A stretch of 21,076 nt of DNA, from assembly GCA_045658525.1 (NCBI GenBank), contig JAZOVD010000079.1, positions 1-21,076 of the forward strand, read 5' to 3'. Source of the stretch: SIG673 sp045658525. GTDB taxonomy: Bacteria; Bacillota; Clostridia; Oscillospirales; CAG-272. The translations under genes were made by a program, and so were the position numbers. This document shows, one piece after another, positions 1-8,014 of this stretch; the first letter of the stretch is position 1, and each line of letters starts with the position of its first letter. The notes beneath the pieces are model-generated. The model did no database searches, was not told the DNA's origin, and worked only from the letters and a program-made list of their open reading frames with translations.

Positions 1-488
1 ATACCTGCGGTTATGTAAAGCATATCAACGCCTTCGAGCTTCTTCTTGATGAGGTCGATGGATTCCTCGGCAGCTCTCTTACCGCTTTCGGGATTAGCAC
101 CCGCTCCGTGACCTCTGGTGGTGAGCTTTCCTATCGCTATCTTCTGCTTTACAGGCGAGCTGCGAAGAACGGGAATATCGGTATTTACAACTACCATCTC
201 CGCGCTCTTGTCGCCGCTGAGGTACATACGGTTTACAGCGTTGTTTCCGCCTCCGCCTACTCCAAAAACTTTGATATTTATCTTCTGAGCAAACTCATCA
301 AGATTATCGTCCCATCCCTCGATTATATCTTCCTCTTCAACGTTATCAACAACGTTCTGAGGAGCAACGTTCTGGTTGTAATCGGGTCTTACCTGCTGTA
401 CGGGAGCGGTAGGGACCGCGGGAGTACCCGTGCCGAAGGGAGTGTAGGAATTGGACTGAGAGTTGTTACCGTAGTTATCAAAAAACAT
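1..488 (-). CDS. ftsZ: Cell division protein FtsZ, N-terminal part (runs off the window)
   Basis: Tubulin-like GTPase that polymerises into the Z ring at midcell. The visible 162 residues contain the FtsZ N-terminal fold: a KVFGVGGGGNNAVNRM segment (about residues 73-88, nucleotide-binding loop T1), VVVNTD (99-104), and the GAGANPE loop (128-134) followed by a GKRAAEES helix. The tubulin signature GGGTGTG lies beyond the window edge. The ATG at 486-488 is preceded by GGAAAGGAT at good spacing, so the start is well supported. Oddities: residues 1-70 form an extension about 60 residues longer than in Bacillus subtilis FtsZ. It is rich in N, Q, P and T and then acidic (EEEDIIEGWDD around 51-61). 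The usual GLGAG loop reads GHGAG. It could be the sole FtsZ or a divergent paralogue; the part seen cannot decide. A promoter lies at 576-604. Confidence 0.93.
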   Translation of the reverse strand, partial: MFFDNYGNNSQSNSYTPFGTGTPAVPTAPVQQVRPDYNQNVAPQNVVDNVEEEDIIEGWDDNLDEFAQKINIKVFGVGGGGNNAVNRMYLSGDKSAEMVVVNTDIPVLRSSPVKQKIAIGKLTTRGHGAGANPESGKRAAEESIDLIKKKLEGVDMLYITAG

Positions 489-509
489 TTTTATATCCTT
501 TCCGCCGAG

Positions 510-533
510 GTCACCTTGTATGTAAACGGTGAC
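510..533 (-). promoter_or_regulatory. Small hairpin in the ftsZ 5' leader
   Basis: On the minus strand GTCACC and GGTGAC form a 6-bp stem around a 12-nt loop, a few bases upstream of the ftsZ ribosome binding site and downstream of the predicted promoter. It might influence ribosome access, but a stem this short can also occur by chance. Confidence 0.25.
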
Positions 534-575
534 GAGGCTAACCGAAAAATTATTCAAAAATTAGTGTATATGTCA

Positions 576-604
576 ATCATACAACAAAAATTCCAATATT
601 GCAA
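576..604 (-). promoter_or_regulatory. Predicted sigma-A promoter of ftsZ
   Basis: Minus strand: TTGCAA (604-599), 17-bp spacer, TATGAT (581-576). The expected start near 569 gives a leader of about 80 nt before the ftsZ ATG. A TTGTAA/TAAAAT pair with 17-bp spacing lies further upstream (about 620-645), so tandem promoters are possible. No clear terminator separates ftsZ from the gene ending at 648, so read-through may also contribute. Confidence 0.6.
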
Positions 605-647
605 TAGTTATTTTATAAAATTCTTAAAATGTTTACAAAATCTTTTA

Positions 648-1223
648 TTAAGAAAGGGAAATATAGGTGATTTTGCCCGAAAAATGTCTGAAATAGTGTT
701 TTTTTAGGACGAAAAAGTAATCTGGGCGCACTGTAAGCAGGTTGAGACCGTACCATTTGGCTGAAATTATGCGGTCAGAACACAAAACTATCACGGGATG
801 ATCGAAAGACGAAGCTTCCTCGGAGGCACATCTGAGAAACAACGGATTGCGGGTCTTACCGTAGCATTTTTCCGCGGTAAGATACACAGAAGCGTGTTTC
901 GCACCCGTAATCCAGCTTTTGACGGATTTATGCAGTTCTATATAACGGAAGATACATACGGCGGAAAACAGTATCGCAAATAACGCTATCGCGGGGAATA
1001 GTATAAAAAGCGAGGAGACGATAAGTAGCAGTATGGCACTTTTTTCAAGAAGGGTTATTATGAACGCAAGTGTGCGTATTATGCCTGAAATAAACGTGTA
1101 TTTTCTTATCTTTTTGTATATCGAAGTGACGGTATTCCATAGTCCGCCTCGCCGTAATTTTCGTATCAGATAACCGATATACGTTGAGGAATATAATCTG
1201 TCATCGGGATAAGGCTTTTTCAA
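648..1223 (-). CDS. Hypothetical membrane protein, two TM segments
   Basis: Not recognised. The start is placed at TTG 1223-1221 because AAAGGA lies 8 nt upstream, the spacing used by neighbouring genes; this gives 191 aa. The open frame extends further upstream, but that part overlaps the predicted promoter. The N-terminal third is basic (LIRKLRRGG, YKKIRKY). It is followed by hydrophobic segments at roughly residues 55-100 that look like two adjacent TM helices, then a soluble C-terminal part of about 90 residues with DHPVIVLCSDR and a basic tail. There is no catalytic motif I can name. It lies upstream of ftsZ on the same strand with a 159-bp gap and is divergent from parE. That it is a real gene is supported by the ribosome binding site, the dedicated promoter and the membrane-protein composition. 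Its function is unknown. Confidence 0.7.
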   Translation of the reverse strand: MKKPYPDDRLYSSTYIGYLIRKLRRGGLWNTVTSIYKKIRKYTFISGIIRTLAFIITLLEKSAILLLIVSSLFILFPAIALFAILFSAVCIFRYIELHKSVKSWITGAKHASVYLTAEKCYGKTRNPLFLRCASEEASSFDHPVIVLCSDRIISAKWYGLNLLTVRPDYFFVLKKHYFRHFSGKITYISLS

Positions 1224-1296
1224 ATCAGAATATCCTTTCTTTAAGGTGTATTTCAGTTTATTTTTGTGCCGTAAAAGTGAAAATATTCCGGGCAAA

Positions 1297-1325
1297 ATGA
1301 TAATTAACAACTTTACGCTTGACAA
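1297..1325 (-). promoter_or_regulatory. Predicted sigma-A promoter of the 648-1223 gene
   Basis: Minus strand: TTGTCA (1325-1320), 17-bp spacer, TATCAT (1302-1297), expected start near 1290. Its -35 box is the reverse complement of bases that also form the -35 box of the divergent parE promoter. Confidence 0.6.
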
Positions 1326-1347
1326 AATCGTTATTTGAGTGTAAAAT
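1319..1347 (+). promoter_or_regulatory. Predicted sigma-A promoter of parE
   Basis: Plus strand: TTGACA (1319-1324), 17-bp spacer, TAAAAT (1342-1347), expected start near 1354, leaving about 25 nt of leader before ATG 1379. Its -35 box overlaps that of the minus-strand promoter by five bases. Confidence 0.7.
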
Positions 1348-1378
1348 TAATTGATAAATATGTGAAAGGATAAGGAAA

Positions 1379-3427
1379 ATGCAGAAAGAAAATACGGTTT
1401 CTGAATACGGTAACCAAAGTATAAGCAGTCTTAAAGGCGCACAGCGAGTACGTGAAAAACCTGAGGTGATCTTCGGCTCAAAGGACCTTGAAGGCTGTAT
1501 CCACGCATTTTTTGAAATACTGTCAAACGCGGTAGATGAGGCAAGAGCGGGCTTCGGTAAGGTCATAAACGTTACCGCTTATACAGACCGCTCGATAGAG
1601 GTCGAGGACTACGGACGCGGAGTACCGCTCGGATATAACGAAAAAGAGGGAAGATACAACTGGGATCTTATATTCTGCGAGCTTTACGCAGGCGGTAAGT
1701 ATAAATCCTCAAAGGACAGCGCGATGTACGAGTACTCGCTCGGTACTAACGGACTCGGAGCGTGCGCTACGCAGTACGCGTCTGAGTTTATGCACGTTCG
1801 CTCGTATAACGGCGGAAAGCTTTCCGAGATAGATTTCGCGGGCGGAGAGCCTGTATCAGAGCTTAGAGTCCGTGACCTTGAAAAGGGTGAAAAAAGAAGC
1901 GGTACAGTAATACATTGGAAGCCTGATAACAGGATATTTACTTCCATTAGAATAAAAAAAGAACGTTTTTCCGATATACTTCGCCGTCAGGCTGTCGTAA
2001 ACAGCGGAATAAAATTTCGTTTCAGATGGCAGGAGGACGACGGAAAGTTCTCTGAGGAAGAGTATATCTACGAGAACGGAATAACGGATTACGTAAAAGA
2101 GATAGCAGGAGAGAATACGATAACCTCGCCTATATACTGGGAGGAGACCGTTACGGGTAAGGTCGTCGGTTCGAGAGACGGCGAGGAGGAGCTTGACGAC
2201 GACGGAGGCGATATAGCCTCGGGTGAGGAGAACTATACTCTTAAAATGTCGGTTTCCTTTTGTGTCAGCGCGCACAAGAACGCCATAGAGTACTATCACA
2301 ATTCAAGCTATCTTGAACACGGCGGTTCTCCCGAAAAGGCTGTTCAGACGGCATTCGTCTATGCGGTCGATAAATACTGTCGCGACAACAGTAAATATAC
2401 TAAAAATGAAAGCAAACCCGTTTACAAGGACATACTTGACTGTATAGTTCTCGTTACAAACTGCTTTTCAAATATAATCTCCTACGAGAACCAGACTAAA
2501 AAGGCTATCTCCAATAAGTTCATACGTGACGAGATGATAGCGTTTTTCAAGAAGCACCTTGAAATCTACTTTACCGAGAACCCGATGGAAGCGGATCGCT
2601 TTATAAATCAGGTGCTCATAAATAAGAGAAGCCGTGAGCAGGCGGAGAGCGCGAGAATAGACATCAAGAAGAAGCTCACAGGTAAGGTCGATATAGCCAA
2701 TAGAGTTGAGAAGTTCGTCGGCTGTAAGTCAAAGGATCCCGAAAAGAGAGAGCTTTATATAGTTGAGGGAGACTCAGCTATGTCGTCGTGTAAGCTGGCA
2801 AGAAACGCGGATTTTCAGGCAATAATCCCCGTAAGAGGTAAGACCCTTAACTGTCTTAAAAGCTCTTACGATAAGATATTTGCCAGCGATATAATAACCG
2901 ACCTTATAAGGGTCATCGGATGCGGAGTTGAGGTCGATAAAAAGATCAAGGGAGATATACCGAGATTCGATCCAGAGTCGCTGCGTTGGAGTAAGATAAT
3001 ACTCTGTACCGATGCCGACGAGGACGGATTCCAGATAAGAACACTTCTTCTTACGCTTATATACAGACTTCTTCCGTCGCTTATTCCGATGGATAAGGTA
3101 TATATAGCGGAGTCGCCGCTTTTCGAGATAACCGTAAAGGATAAGATATACTTTGCCTACGACGAAAGAGAGAAGGCTAAGATACTCAAAGAGATAGGCG
3201 ATCAGAAGTACACGATACAGCGTTCCAAGGGTCTCGGTGAGAACGAGCCTGATATGATGTGGCAGACGACTATGAACCCTGCGACGAGACGTCTTATCAA
3301 GGTTACGGAAGCCGACGCTCAGGAGACCGCTGAGATATTCGATACGCTCCTCGGAGACAATATTACCGCAAGAAAGGCATACATCGCGGATAACGGTAGC
3401 AAGTATCTTGCGGATGCGGATATATAA
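1379..3427 (+). CDS. parE: DNA topoisomerase IV subunit B-like (type IIA topoisomerase ATPase subunit)
   Basis: ATPase/TOPRIM subunit of a type IIA topoisomerase, 682 aa. The GHKL ATPase domain has E46 and N50 in FFEILSNAVDEA (catalytic base and Mg2+ ligand positions), VEDYGRGVP (75-83) and a glycine-rich LGTNGLGACATQ lid (121-132). A transducer region follows, with an acidic insert around 260-285. The TOPRIM domain has EGDSA (463-467) and DADEDG (545-550), where most homologues have DADVDG. IPVRGK stands where PL(R/K)GK is usual. The start ATG has AAAGGATAAGG upstream. The N-terminal style (ISSLKGAQRVR, IFGSKDLEG) matches my recollection of Ruminococcaceae ParE rather than GyrB. A strong terminator follows directly, so the partner subunit ParC is not co-transcribed here, which is unusual. 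ParE versus a second GyrB-like paralogue cannot be fully separated by eye. Confidence 0.85.
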   Translation: MQKENTVSEYGNQSISSLKGAQRVREKPEVIFGSKDLEGCIHAFFEILSNAVDEARAGFGKVINVTAYTDRSIEVEDYGRGVPLGYNEKEGRYNWDLIFCELYAGGKYKSSKDSAMYEYSLGTNGLGACATQYASEFMHVRSYNGGKLSEIDFAGGEPVSELRVRDLEKGEKRSGTVIHWKPDNRIFTSIRIKKERFSDILRRQAVVNSGIKFRFRWQEDDGKFSEEEYIYENGITDYVKEIAGENTITSPIYWEETVTGKVVGSRDGEEELDDDGGDIASGEENYTLKMSVSFCVSAHKNAIEYYHNSSYLEHGGSPEKAVQTAFVYAVDKYCRDNSKYTKNESKPVYKDILDCIVLVTNCFSNIISYENQTKKAISNKFIRDEMIAFFKKHLEIYFTENPMEADRFINQVLINKRSREQAESARIDIKKKLTGKVDIANRVEKFVGCKSKDPEKRELYIVEGDSAMSSCKLARNADFQAIIPVRGKTLNCLKSSYDKIFASDIITDLIRVIGCGVEVDKKIKGDIPRFDPESLRWSKIILCTDADEDGFQIRTLLLTLIYRLLPSLIPMDKVYIAESPLFEITVKDKIYFAYDEREKAKILKEIGDQKYTIQRSKGLGENEPDMMWQTTMNPATRRLIKVTEADAQETAEIFDTLLGDNITARKAYIADNGSKYLADADI

Positions 3428-3431
3428 AGTC

Positions 3432-3467
3432 AAACGACACCGAAAATAATTCGGTGTCGTTTTTTTG
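3432..3467 (+). terminator. Rho-independent terminator after parE
   Basis: ACGACACCGAA (3434-3444) pairs perfectly with TTCGGTGTCGT (3450-3460) around an AATAA loop and is followed by a run of T. It lies four bases after the parE stop codon. Confidence 0.93.
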
Positions 3468-3481
3468 TTTAAATAATATTC

Positions 3482-3510
3482 ATATCAAATACAATTTTTA
3501 GAGCTATAAT
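3482..3510 (+). promoter_or_regulatory. Weak candidate promoter for the activase operon
   Basis: A perfect TATAAT (3505-3510) sits about 64 nt upstream of the first gene. No good -35 box lies 16-18 bp upstream (ATATCA at 3482-3487), so this call rests on the -10 box and the position after a terminator. Confidence 0.35.
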
Positions 3511-3573
3511 TATTTAGATAATGGATAGATATATACCATTTACCGGATACACAAGCAAAAAGAAAGGTCACGG

Positions 3574-6555
3574 TTGAACTATATGCTTAATATAGGACTT
3601 GATATTGGATCTACTACAATAAAAAGCGCGGTGCTTGACGAGGACGGAAAGCTTCTTTTCAGCTCCTACGAAAGACACTTTTCTCAGATACCGCCAAAGG
3701 CGGTCGCGCTGATAGAAAAAATAAAAGAAAACTTCGGACTTTCCTCGGACGACGAGGTAGGGCTTTGTATATCAGGCTCTGCGGGAATGGGATTTGCAGA
3801 GGACTGCGGACTTCCGTTCGTTCAGGAGGTGTATTCCACCAGAACGGCGGTGCTTCGCTACTGCCCTGAGACCGACGCGGTAATAGAGCTTGGCGGCGAG
3901 GACGCGAAGATACTTTTCCTTACGGGCGAGGAGAGCGGCGAAAAGGAGCTTGAAGTAAGAATGAACGGCTCGTGCGCCGGCGGAACGGGAGCGTTTATAG
4001 ACCAGATGGCAACGCTTCTCGGAATAACTCCCGACGATATGGAGGAGCAGGCGAAATCTTACGAAAAAATATACGTTATAGCTTCAAGATGCGGAGTTTT
4101 CGCCAAGAGCGATATACAGCCGCTTTTAAATCAGGGCGCGAGGATACCCGATATATCTGCGTCAATATTCTACGCCGTTGTAAACCAGACGGTAGCCGGT
4201 CTCGCTCAGGGTAGGCAGATAAAGGGTAACGTTCTTTATCTCGGCGGTCCGCTTACCTTCCATTCACAGCTCAGAGCGGCGTTCGACTCGACGCTCAAAA
4301 TAAAGGGAACCTGCCCGGAAAACTCGCTCTGCTTCGTTGCTATGGGAGCGGCTCTTGCGCCCAAGGAAAAGAACTTCACGGTAACCGAGATAATAAACGC
4401 CATAGCGGGCAGACAGCACAAGGGTACATATAAATCCGCCTCGCCTTTGTTTAACGATAAAAAAGAATACGAGGAATTTCTTGCAAGACACGAAAAGGAT
4501 AAGGTCGAAAGAGCAGAACCCGAAAAGACTGAGGAAAAGGTCTATCTCGGTATAGATGCAGGCTCTACAACGCTTAAATGCGCGGTAATAGACGGAGAAG
4601 GCAGGCTTCTTTCGTCCGTTTATATGCCCAATAGCGGAAATCCAGTTCCGCTGGTGCGTAAGTTCCTTACGGAGTTTTATGAAAAATATCCTCACCTTAC
4701 CGTGGCTTCGTCGGCTTCGACTGGATACGGCGAGGAGATAATAAAGAACGCGTTCGGTCTTGATACCTCAACGGTCGAAACCGTAGCGCACTTCTACGCG
4801 GCAAAGCATTTCAAGCCAGAGGTCGATTTTATACTCGATATAGGCGGTCAGGATATAAAATGCTTTAAGATAGCCAACGGAACGATAGATAACATATTCT
4901 TGAACGAGGCTTGCTCCTCGGGCTGCGGCTCGTTCTTGCAGACCTTTGCGGGCGCGCTTAAATACAATATAGCGGATTTTGCGAAGCTTGGACTTTTTGC
5001 CGACGCTCCCGTTGACCTTGGCTCGCGCTGTACGGTCTTTATGAACTCGTCCGTAAAGCAGGCACAGAAGGACGGAGCAACGGTAGAGAATATCTCCGCG
5101 GGACTTTCTATGTCGGTAGTTAAGAACGCGCTTTATAAGGTCATTCGCGCTACTACCAAGGACGCGTCCGTCGCGCTTGGAAAGCATATAGTGGTTCAGG
5201 GCGGAACGTTCTTTAACGACGCGGTACTTCGCGCGTTTGAAAAAGAGATAGGAATGGACGTTGTAAGACCCGATATAGCAGGTCTTATGGGTGCGTACGG
5301 TGCGGCGCTCTACGCTATGGAGAATGCTCCCGAAAAGAGCACGCTTATAACCGCAGAAGCACTTAAAAGCTTCGAGCATGAAGTCAAGGCTATAACCTGT
5401 AAGGGCTGTACAAATAACTGTAAGCTCACCGTAAATACGTTCTTCATAGACGGCAAAAAGACGGGAACGTTTATTGCCGGAAACAGATGCGATACGCCCG
5501 TTTCGGGTAAAAAGAGCGCAGGCGAGGAGCTTAATCTCTACGAGTATAAGCTCGGGCTTCTTAACGCGCTTAAATCAAAGCCGGGAAAGATGGGAAGAAT
5601 AGGTATCCCTCTCGGACTTAATATGTACGAGCTTCTTCCGTTCTGGCATACGCTTCTTACGGAAATGGGCTTTGAGGTCGTAGTCTCGCCTGCTTCCAAC
5701 CGTAAGCTCTATTTAAGCGGTCAGCTTACGATACCGTCAGACACGGTATGCTTCCCGGCGAAGCTCCTTCACGGACATATAGAAGCGCTCCTTGACGAGG
5801 GCGTTGACGCTATATTCTATCCCTGCCTTACCTACAACGTAAACGAGGGACTTGGCGATAACCATTATAACTGTCCCGTCGTTGCCTATTACCCCGAGGT
5901 CATACGCGCTAACGTAAAGCGTATGGCGGATACGCGCTTTATAGGCGATTACTTCGGCATACACAGACCAAAGGATTTCGTAAAGAAGTTCACCGAGAAG
6001 ATGAACTCCTATTATAACGGAGCTTTCAAGGTAGGCGAGGTCAAAAAGGCAGTTGATAAGGCGTTTAAAGCCTATAACGGTTACCTTGAAGCCGTAAGGG
6101 TCAAGGGTAAGGAATACATGGAAAAGGCGAGAAGCGCGGGCAAGCCGATAATAGTGCTCGCGGGCAGACCTTATCATATAGACCCTGAGATAAATCACGG
6201 TATAGATAAGCTCGTTTGCAGTCTCGGCGCGGCGGTCATAACCGAGGACTCGGTAAGCGCGGAGATGGAGAAATTCAAGGTCTCGGTGCTTAATCAATGG
6301 ACGTATCACTCGCGTCTTTACGCGGCGGCAAAGTATATAGCCGATAAGCCCGATATGAGCCTCGTTCAGCTCGTTTCGTTCGGATGCGGAGTTGACGCTA
6401 TAACCACGGACGAGACGCGCGCCATACTTGAAGACGAGGGCAAGATATACACTCAGATAAAAATAGACGAGATAACCAACTTAGGAGCAGTTAAAATAAG
6501 ACTTCGCAGCCTGTTCTCTGCTATGGAGAAGTTAAATAACGGAAAGGGGGAGTGA
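3574..6555 (+). CDS. 2-hydroxyacyl-CoA dehydratase activase-like protein (double ASKHA ATPase plus DUF2229-type domain)
   Basis: 993 aa, related to HgdC/BcrA-D activases, which use ATP hydrolysis to drive electron transfer from a bridging [4Fe-4S] cluster to a dehydratase or reductase. It has two activase domains in tandem. The first starts with GLDIGSTT and has cluster cysteines C134 (SCAGGTG) and C173 (SRCGVF). The second starts with GIDAGSTT and has C447 (ACSSGCG) and C486 (SRCTVF). Both pairs are 39 residues apart, as in Acidaminococcus HgdC (C127/C166). A third region from about 600 has C609, C612, C616 and C639, a probable metal site, and resembles DUF2229. The start is TTG 3574, with AGAAAGG six bases upstream; the ATG nine bases later is too far from it. 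The gene overlaps the next reading frame. Homologues are usually about 1,400 aa single chains; here the C-terminal part is a separate gene. The true substrate is unknown. Confidence 0.88.
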   Translation: MNYMLNIGLDIGSTTIKSAVLDEDGKLLFSSYERHFSQIPPKAVALIEKIKENFGLSSDDEVGLCISGSAGMGFAEDCGLPFVQEVYSTRTAVLRYCPETDAVIELGGEDAKILFLTGEESGEKELEVRMNGSCAGGTGAFIDQMATLLGITPDDMEEQAKSYEKIYVIASRCGVFAKSDIQPLLNQGARIPDISASIFYAVVNQTVAGLAQGRQIKGNVLYLGGPLTFHSQLRAAFDSTLKIKGTCPENSLCFVAMGAALAPKEKNFTVTEIINAIAGRQHKGTYKSASPLFNDKKEYEEFLARHEKDKVERAEPEKTEEKVYLGIDAGSTTLKCAVIDGEGRLLSSVYMPNSGNPVPLVRKFLTEFYEKYPHLTVASSASTGYGEEIIKNAFGLDTSTVETVAHFYAAKHFKPEVDFILDIGGQDIKCFKIANGTIDNIFLNEACSSGCGSFLQTFAGALKYNIADFAKLGLFADAPVDLGSRCTVFMNSSVKQAQKDGATVENISAGLSMSVVKNALYKVIRATTKDASVALGKHIVVQGGTFFNDAVLRAFEKEIGMDVVRPDIAGLMGAYGAALYAMENAPEKSTLITAEALKSFEHEVKAITCKGCTNNCKLTVNTFFIDGKKTGTFIAGNRCDTPVSGKKSAGEELNLYEYKLGLLNALKSKPGKMGRIGIPLGLNMYELLPFWHTLLTEMGFEVVVSPASNRKLYLSGQLTIPSDTVCFPAKLLHGHIEALLDEGVDAIFYPCLTYNVNEGLGDNHYNCPVVAYYPEVIRANVKRMADTRFIGDYFGIHRPKDFVKKFTEKMNSYYNGAFKVGEVKKAVDKAFKAYNGYLEAVRVKGKEYMEKARSAGKPIIVLAGRPYHIDPEINHGIDKLVCSLGAAVITEDSVSAEMEKFKVSVLNQWTYHSRLYAAAKYIADKPDMSLVQLVSFGCGVDAITTDETRAILEDEGKIYTQIKIDEITNLGAVKIRLRSLFSAMEKLNNGKGE

Positions 6556-6557
6556 GT

Positions 6558-7868
6558 ATGAAAGAGATAAAGAGCCACGTTCCTTCAAACGTAGCGTTTA
6601 CGAAGGAAATGAAAAAGGACTATACGATACTTATTCCCGATATGCTCCCGATACATTTTATGATGCTCCGCGACGTGTTCAAAAGCTACGGATACAACGT
6701 TGAGATACTTAAAAATATCGGGCCGCAGGTAGCCGAGGAGGGACTTAAATACGTCCATAACGATACCTGCTATCCCGCGCTCCTTGTTATCGGACAGATG
6801 ATAGACGCGCTTAATTCGGGTAAATACGATCTTAATAAGACCGCGCTTATGATAACGCAGACGGGCGGCGGCTGCCGAGCGTCCAATTATATACATCTTT
6901 TAAGAAAAGCACTTAAAAAGGCAGGCTACGGTCATATTCCCGTTATATCCTTTAACCTTTCGGGACTTGAAAAGGACAGCAGTATGGAGCTTTCCGTGCC
7001 TATGCTTGTTAAGTGTATAATGGCGCTCTGCTACGGCGACCTGCTTATGCTCCTGCGTAACCAGACCGAGCCTTACGAGACCGAAAAGGGCGCGTCAGCT
7101 AAGCTTGTTGAGAAATGGGCGACAGAGCTTTCGGCGCAGTTCAAGCGCGGGAAAACTGTCGGAATGCTCGAAAAGAATATGAGAAAGATAGCAAACGACT
7201 TCGCGACTATCGAAAGAGTCGTAACGCCCAAGGTAAAGGTCGGTGTAGTAGGCGAGATATACGTTAAATACGCCGCGCTCGCCAATAACGGGCTTGAAGA
7301 GTTCCTTCGCTCGCAGGACTGCGAGGTAAACGTACCGGGTATAATGGCGTTTATGTGCTTTAAGATAGACAACAGAACCGAGGACGTAAAGCTCTACGGC
7401 GGAAGCAAGCTTAAAAAGTTCGTCTGCGGACTTCTTCTTAACATATTCAGAAAGATGGAAAAGAAGATGCACAAGGTGCTTGACGAGCATCCCGAATACG
7501 AAAAGCCCGCTACATACGATGAGTTAAAGGAAATGGTAAACGGAATAATAGGCTACGGCTCAAAGATGGGGGAGGGTTGGCTTCTTACCGCGGAGATGGT
7601 CGAGCTTATACGCTCAGGCTACGGAAACATAGTCTGCGCTCAACCGTTCGGTTGCCTGCCGAACCATATAGTCGGTAAGGGCATGATAAGAAAGCTTCGC
7701 AGGGTATATCCTAAGGCTAATATAGTTCCGATAGACTATGACCCGGGTGCTACGAGAGTAAATCAGGAGAACCGTATAAAGCTTATGCTCGCGGTCGCCG
7801 CCGAGAGACTTAAAGCTGGTGATACCGAGGTTGAGATAGCCGAGGAAAAAGAGACTGTAACTGTATAA
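6558..7868 (+). CDS. HgdB-like 2-hydroxyacyl-CoA dehydratase-type protein, split-off C-terminal part of the activase
   Basis: 436 aa, corresponding to the C-terminal portion of the long activase fusion proteins. Visible motifs are HNDTCYPAL (N-terminal third), TQTGGGCRASNY, a central VGVVGEIYVKY segment, and near the C-terminus AQPFGCLPNHIVGKG and IDYDPGATRVNQ. Conserved cysteines in CYPAL, GGCRA and FGCLP are candidate iron-sulfur ligands, as in dehydratase subunits. The ATG at 6558 is chosen because GGGGGAG lies five bases upstream; an in-frame GTG at 6552 overlaps that site. Only two bases separate the preceding stop codon from this ATG, so translation is probably coupled and the two products likely form one complex. 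The repeat element begins at the base after the stop codon. Confidence 0.85.
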   Translation: MKEIKSHVPSNVAFTKEMKKDYTILIPDMLPIHFMMLRDVFKSYGYNVEILKNIGPQVAEEGLKYVHNDTCYPALLVIGQMIDALNSGKYDLNKTALMITQTGGGCRASNYIHLLRKALKKAGYGHIPVISFNLSGLEKDSSMELSVPMLVKCIMALCYGDLLMLLRNQTEPYETEKGASAKLVEKWATELSAQFKRGKTVGMLEKNMRKIANDFATIERVVTPKVKVGVVGEIYVKYAALANNGLEEFLRSQDCEVNVPGIMAFMCFKIDNRTEDVKLYGGSKLKKFVCGLLLNIFRKMEKKMHKVLDEHPEYEKPATYDELKEMVNGIIGYGSKMGEGWLLTAEMVELIRSGYGNIVCAQPFGCLPNHIVGKGMIRKLRRVYPKANIVPIDYDPGATRVNQENRIKLMLAVAAERLKAGDTEVEIAEEKETVTV

Positions 7869-7983
7869 GGCTCCCCTGTGTAAGGGGAGCTGTCGCGAAG
7901 CGACTGAGGGATTGTCCTTTAATTGAAAAAACAATCCTTCCGCCTCGCTTTCGCACGGCACCTCCCTTTACACAAGGGAGGCT
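7869..7983. repeat. 115-bp nested palindromic repeat (MITE/REP-like)
   Basis: The two ends are imperfect inverted copies: GGCTCCCCTGTGTAAGGGG at the left, and at the right the reverse complement of AGCCTCCCTTGTGTAAAGGG. Homology between the arms continues inward for about 50 bases, to GGATTGT on the left and ACAATCC on the right, with a short AT-rich centre. Each arm also folds on itself: CTCCCCT/AGGGGAG and GTCGC/GCGAC on the left, GCCTCGC.../CCTCCCTT.../AAGGGAGG on the right. It begins immediately after a stop codon and ends about 14 bases before the next ribosome binding site. It has no coding capacity and no transposase; elements of this look are, to my recollection, dispersed in gut Clostridia genomes. 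It may act as a folded RNA or terminator between the flanking genes. Confidence 0.85.
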
Positions 7984-8014
7984 AAAACAATATTTTAAAA
8001 GGAGTGCAAAACGC

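Noticed and set aside
798..983. Short plus-strand frame inside the 648-1223 gene
   Set aside because: Antisense to a better-supported gene, with no ribosome binding site.
4768..5379. Long antisense frame within the activase gene (and similar ones at 5737-6309, 8204-9106, 1856-2299)
   Set aside because: Arg/Tyr/Leu-rich mirror translations of strongly coding sequence; the sense frames carry the family motifs.
6540..6560. Frameshift or assembly error splitting the activase
   Set aside because: The second frame has its own strong ribosome binding site and ATG at proper spacing, so a natural split is more likely; not proven without reads.
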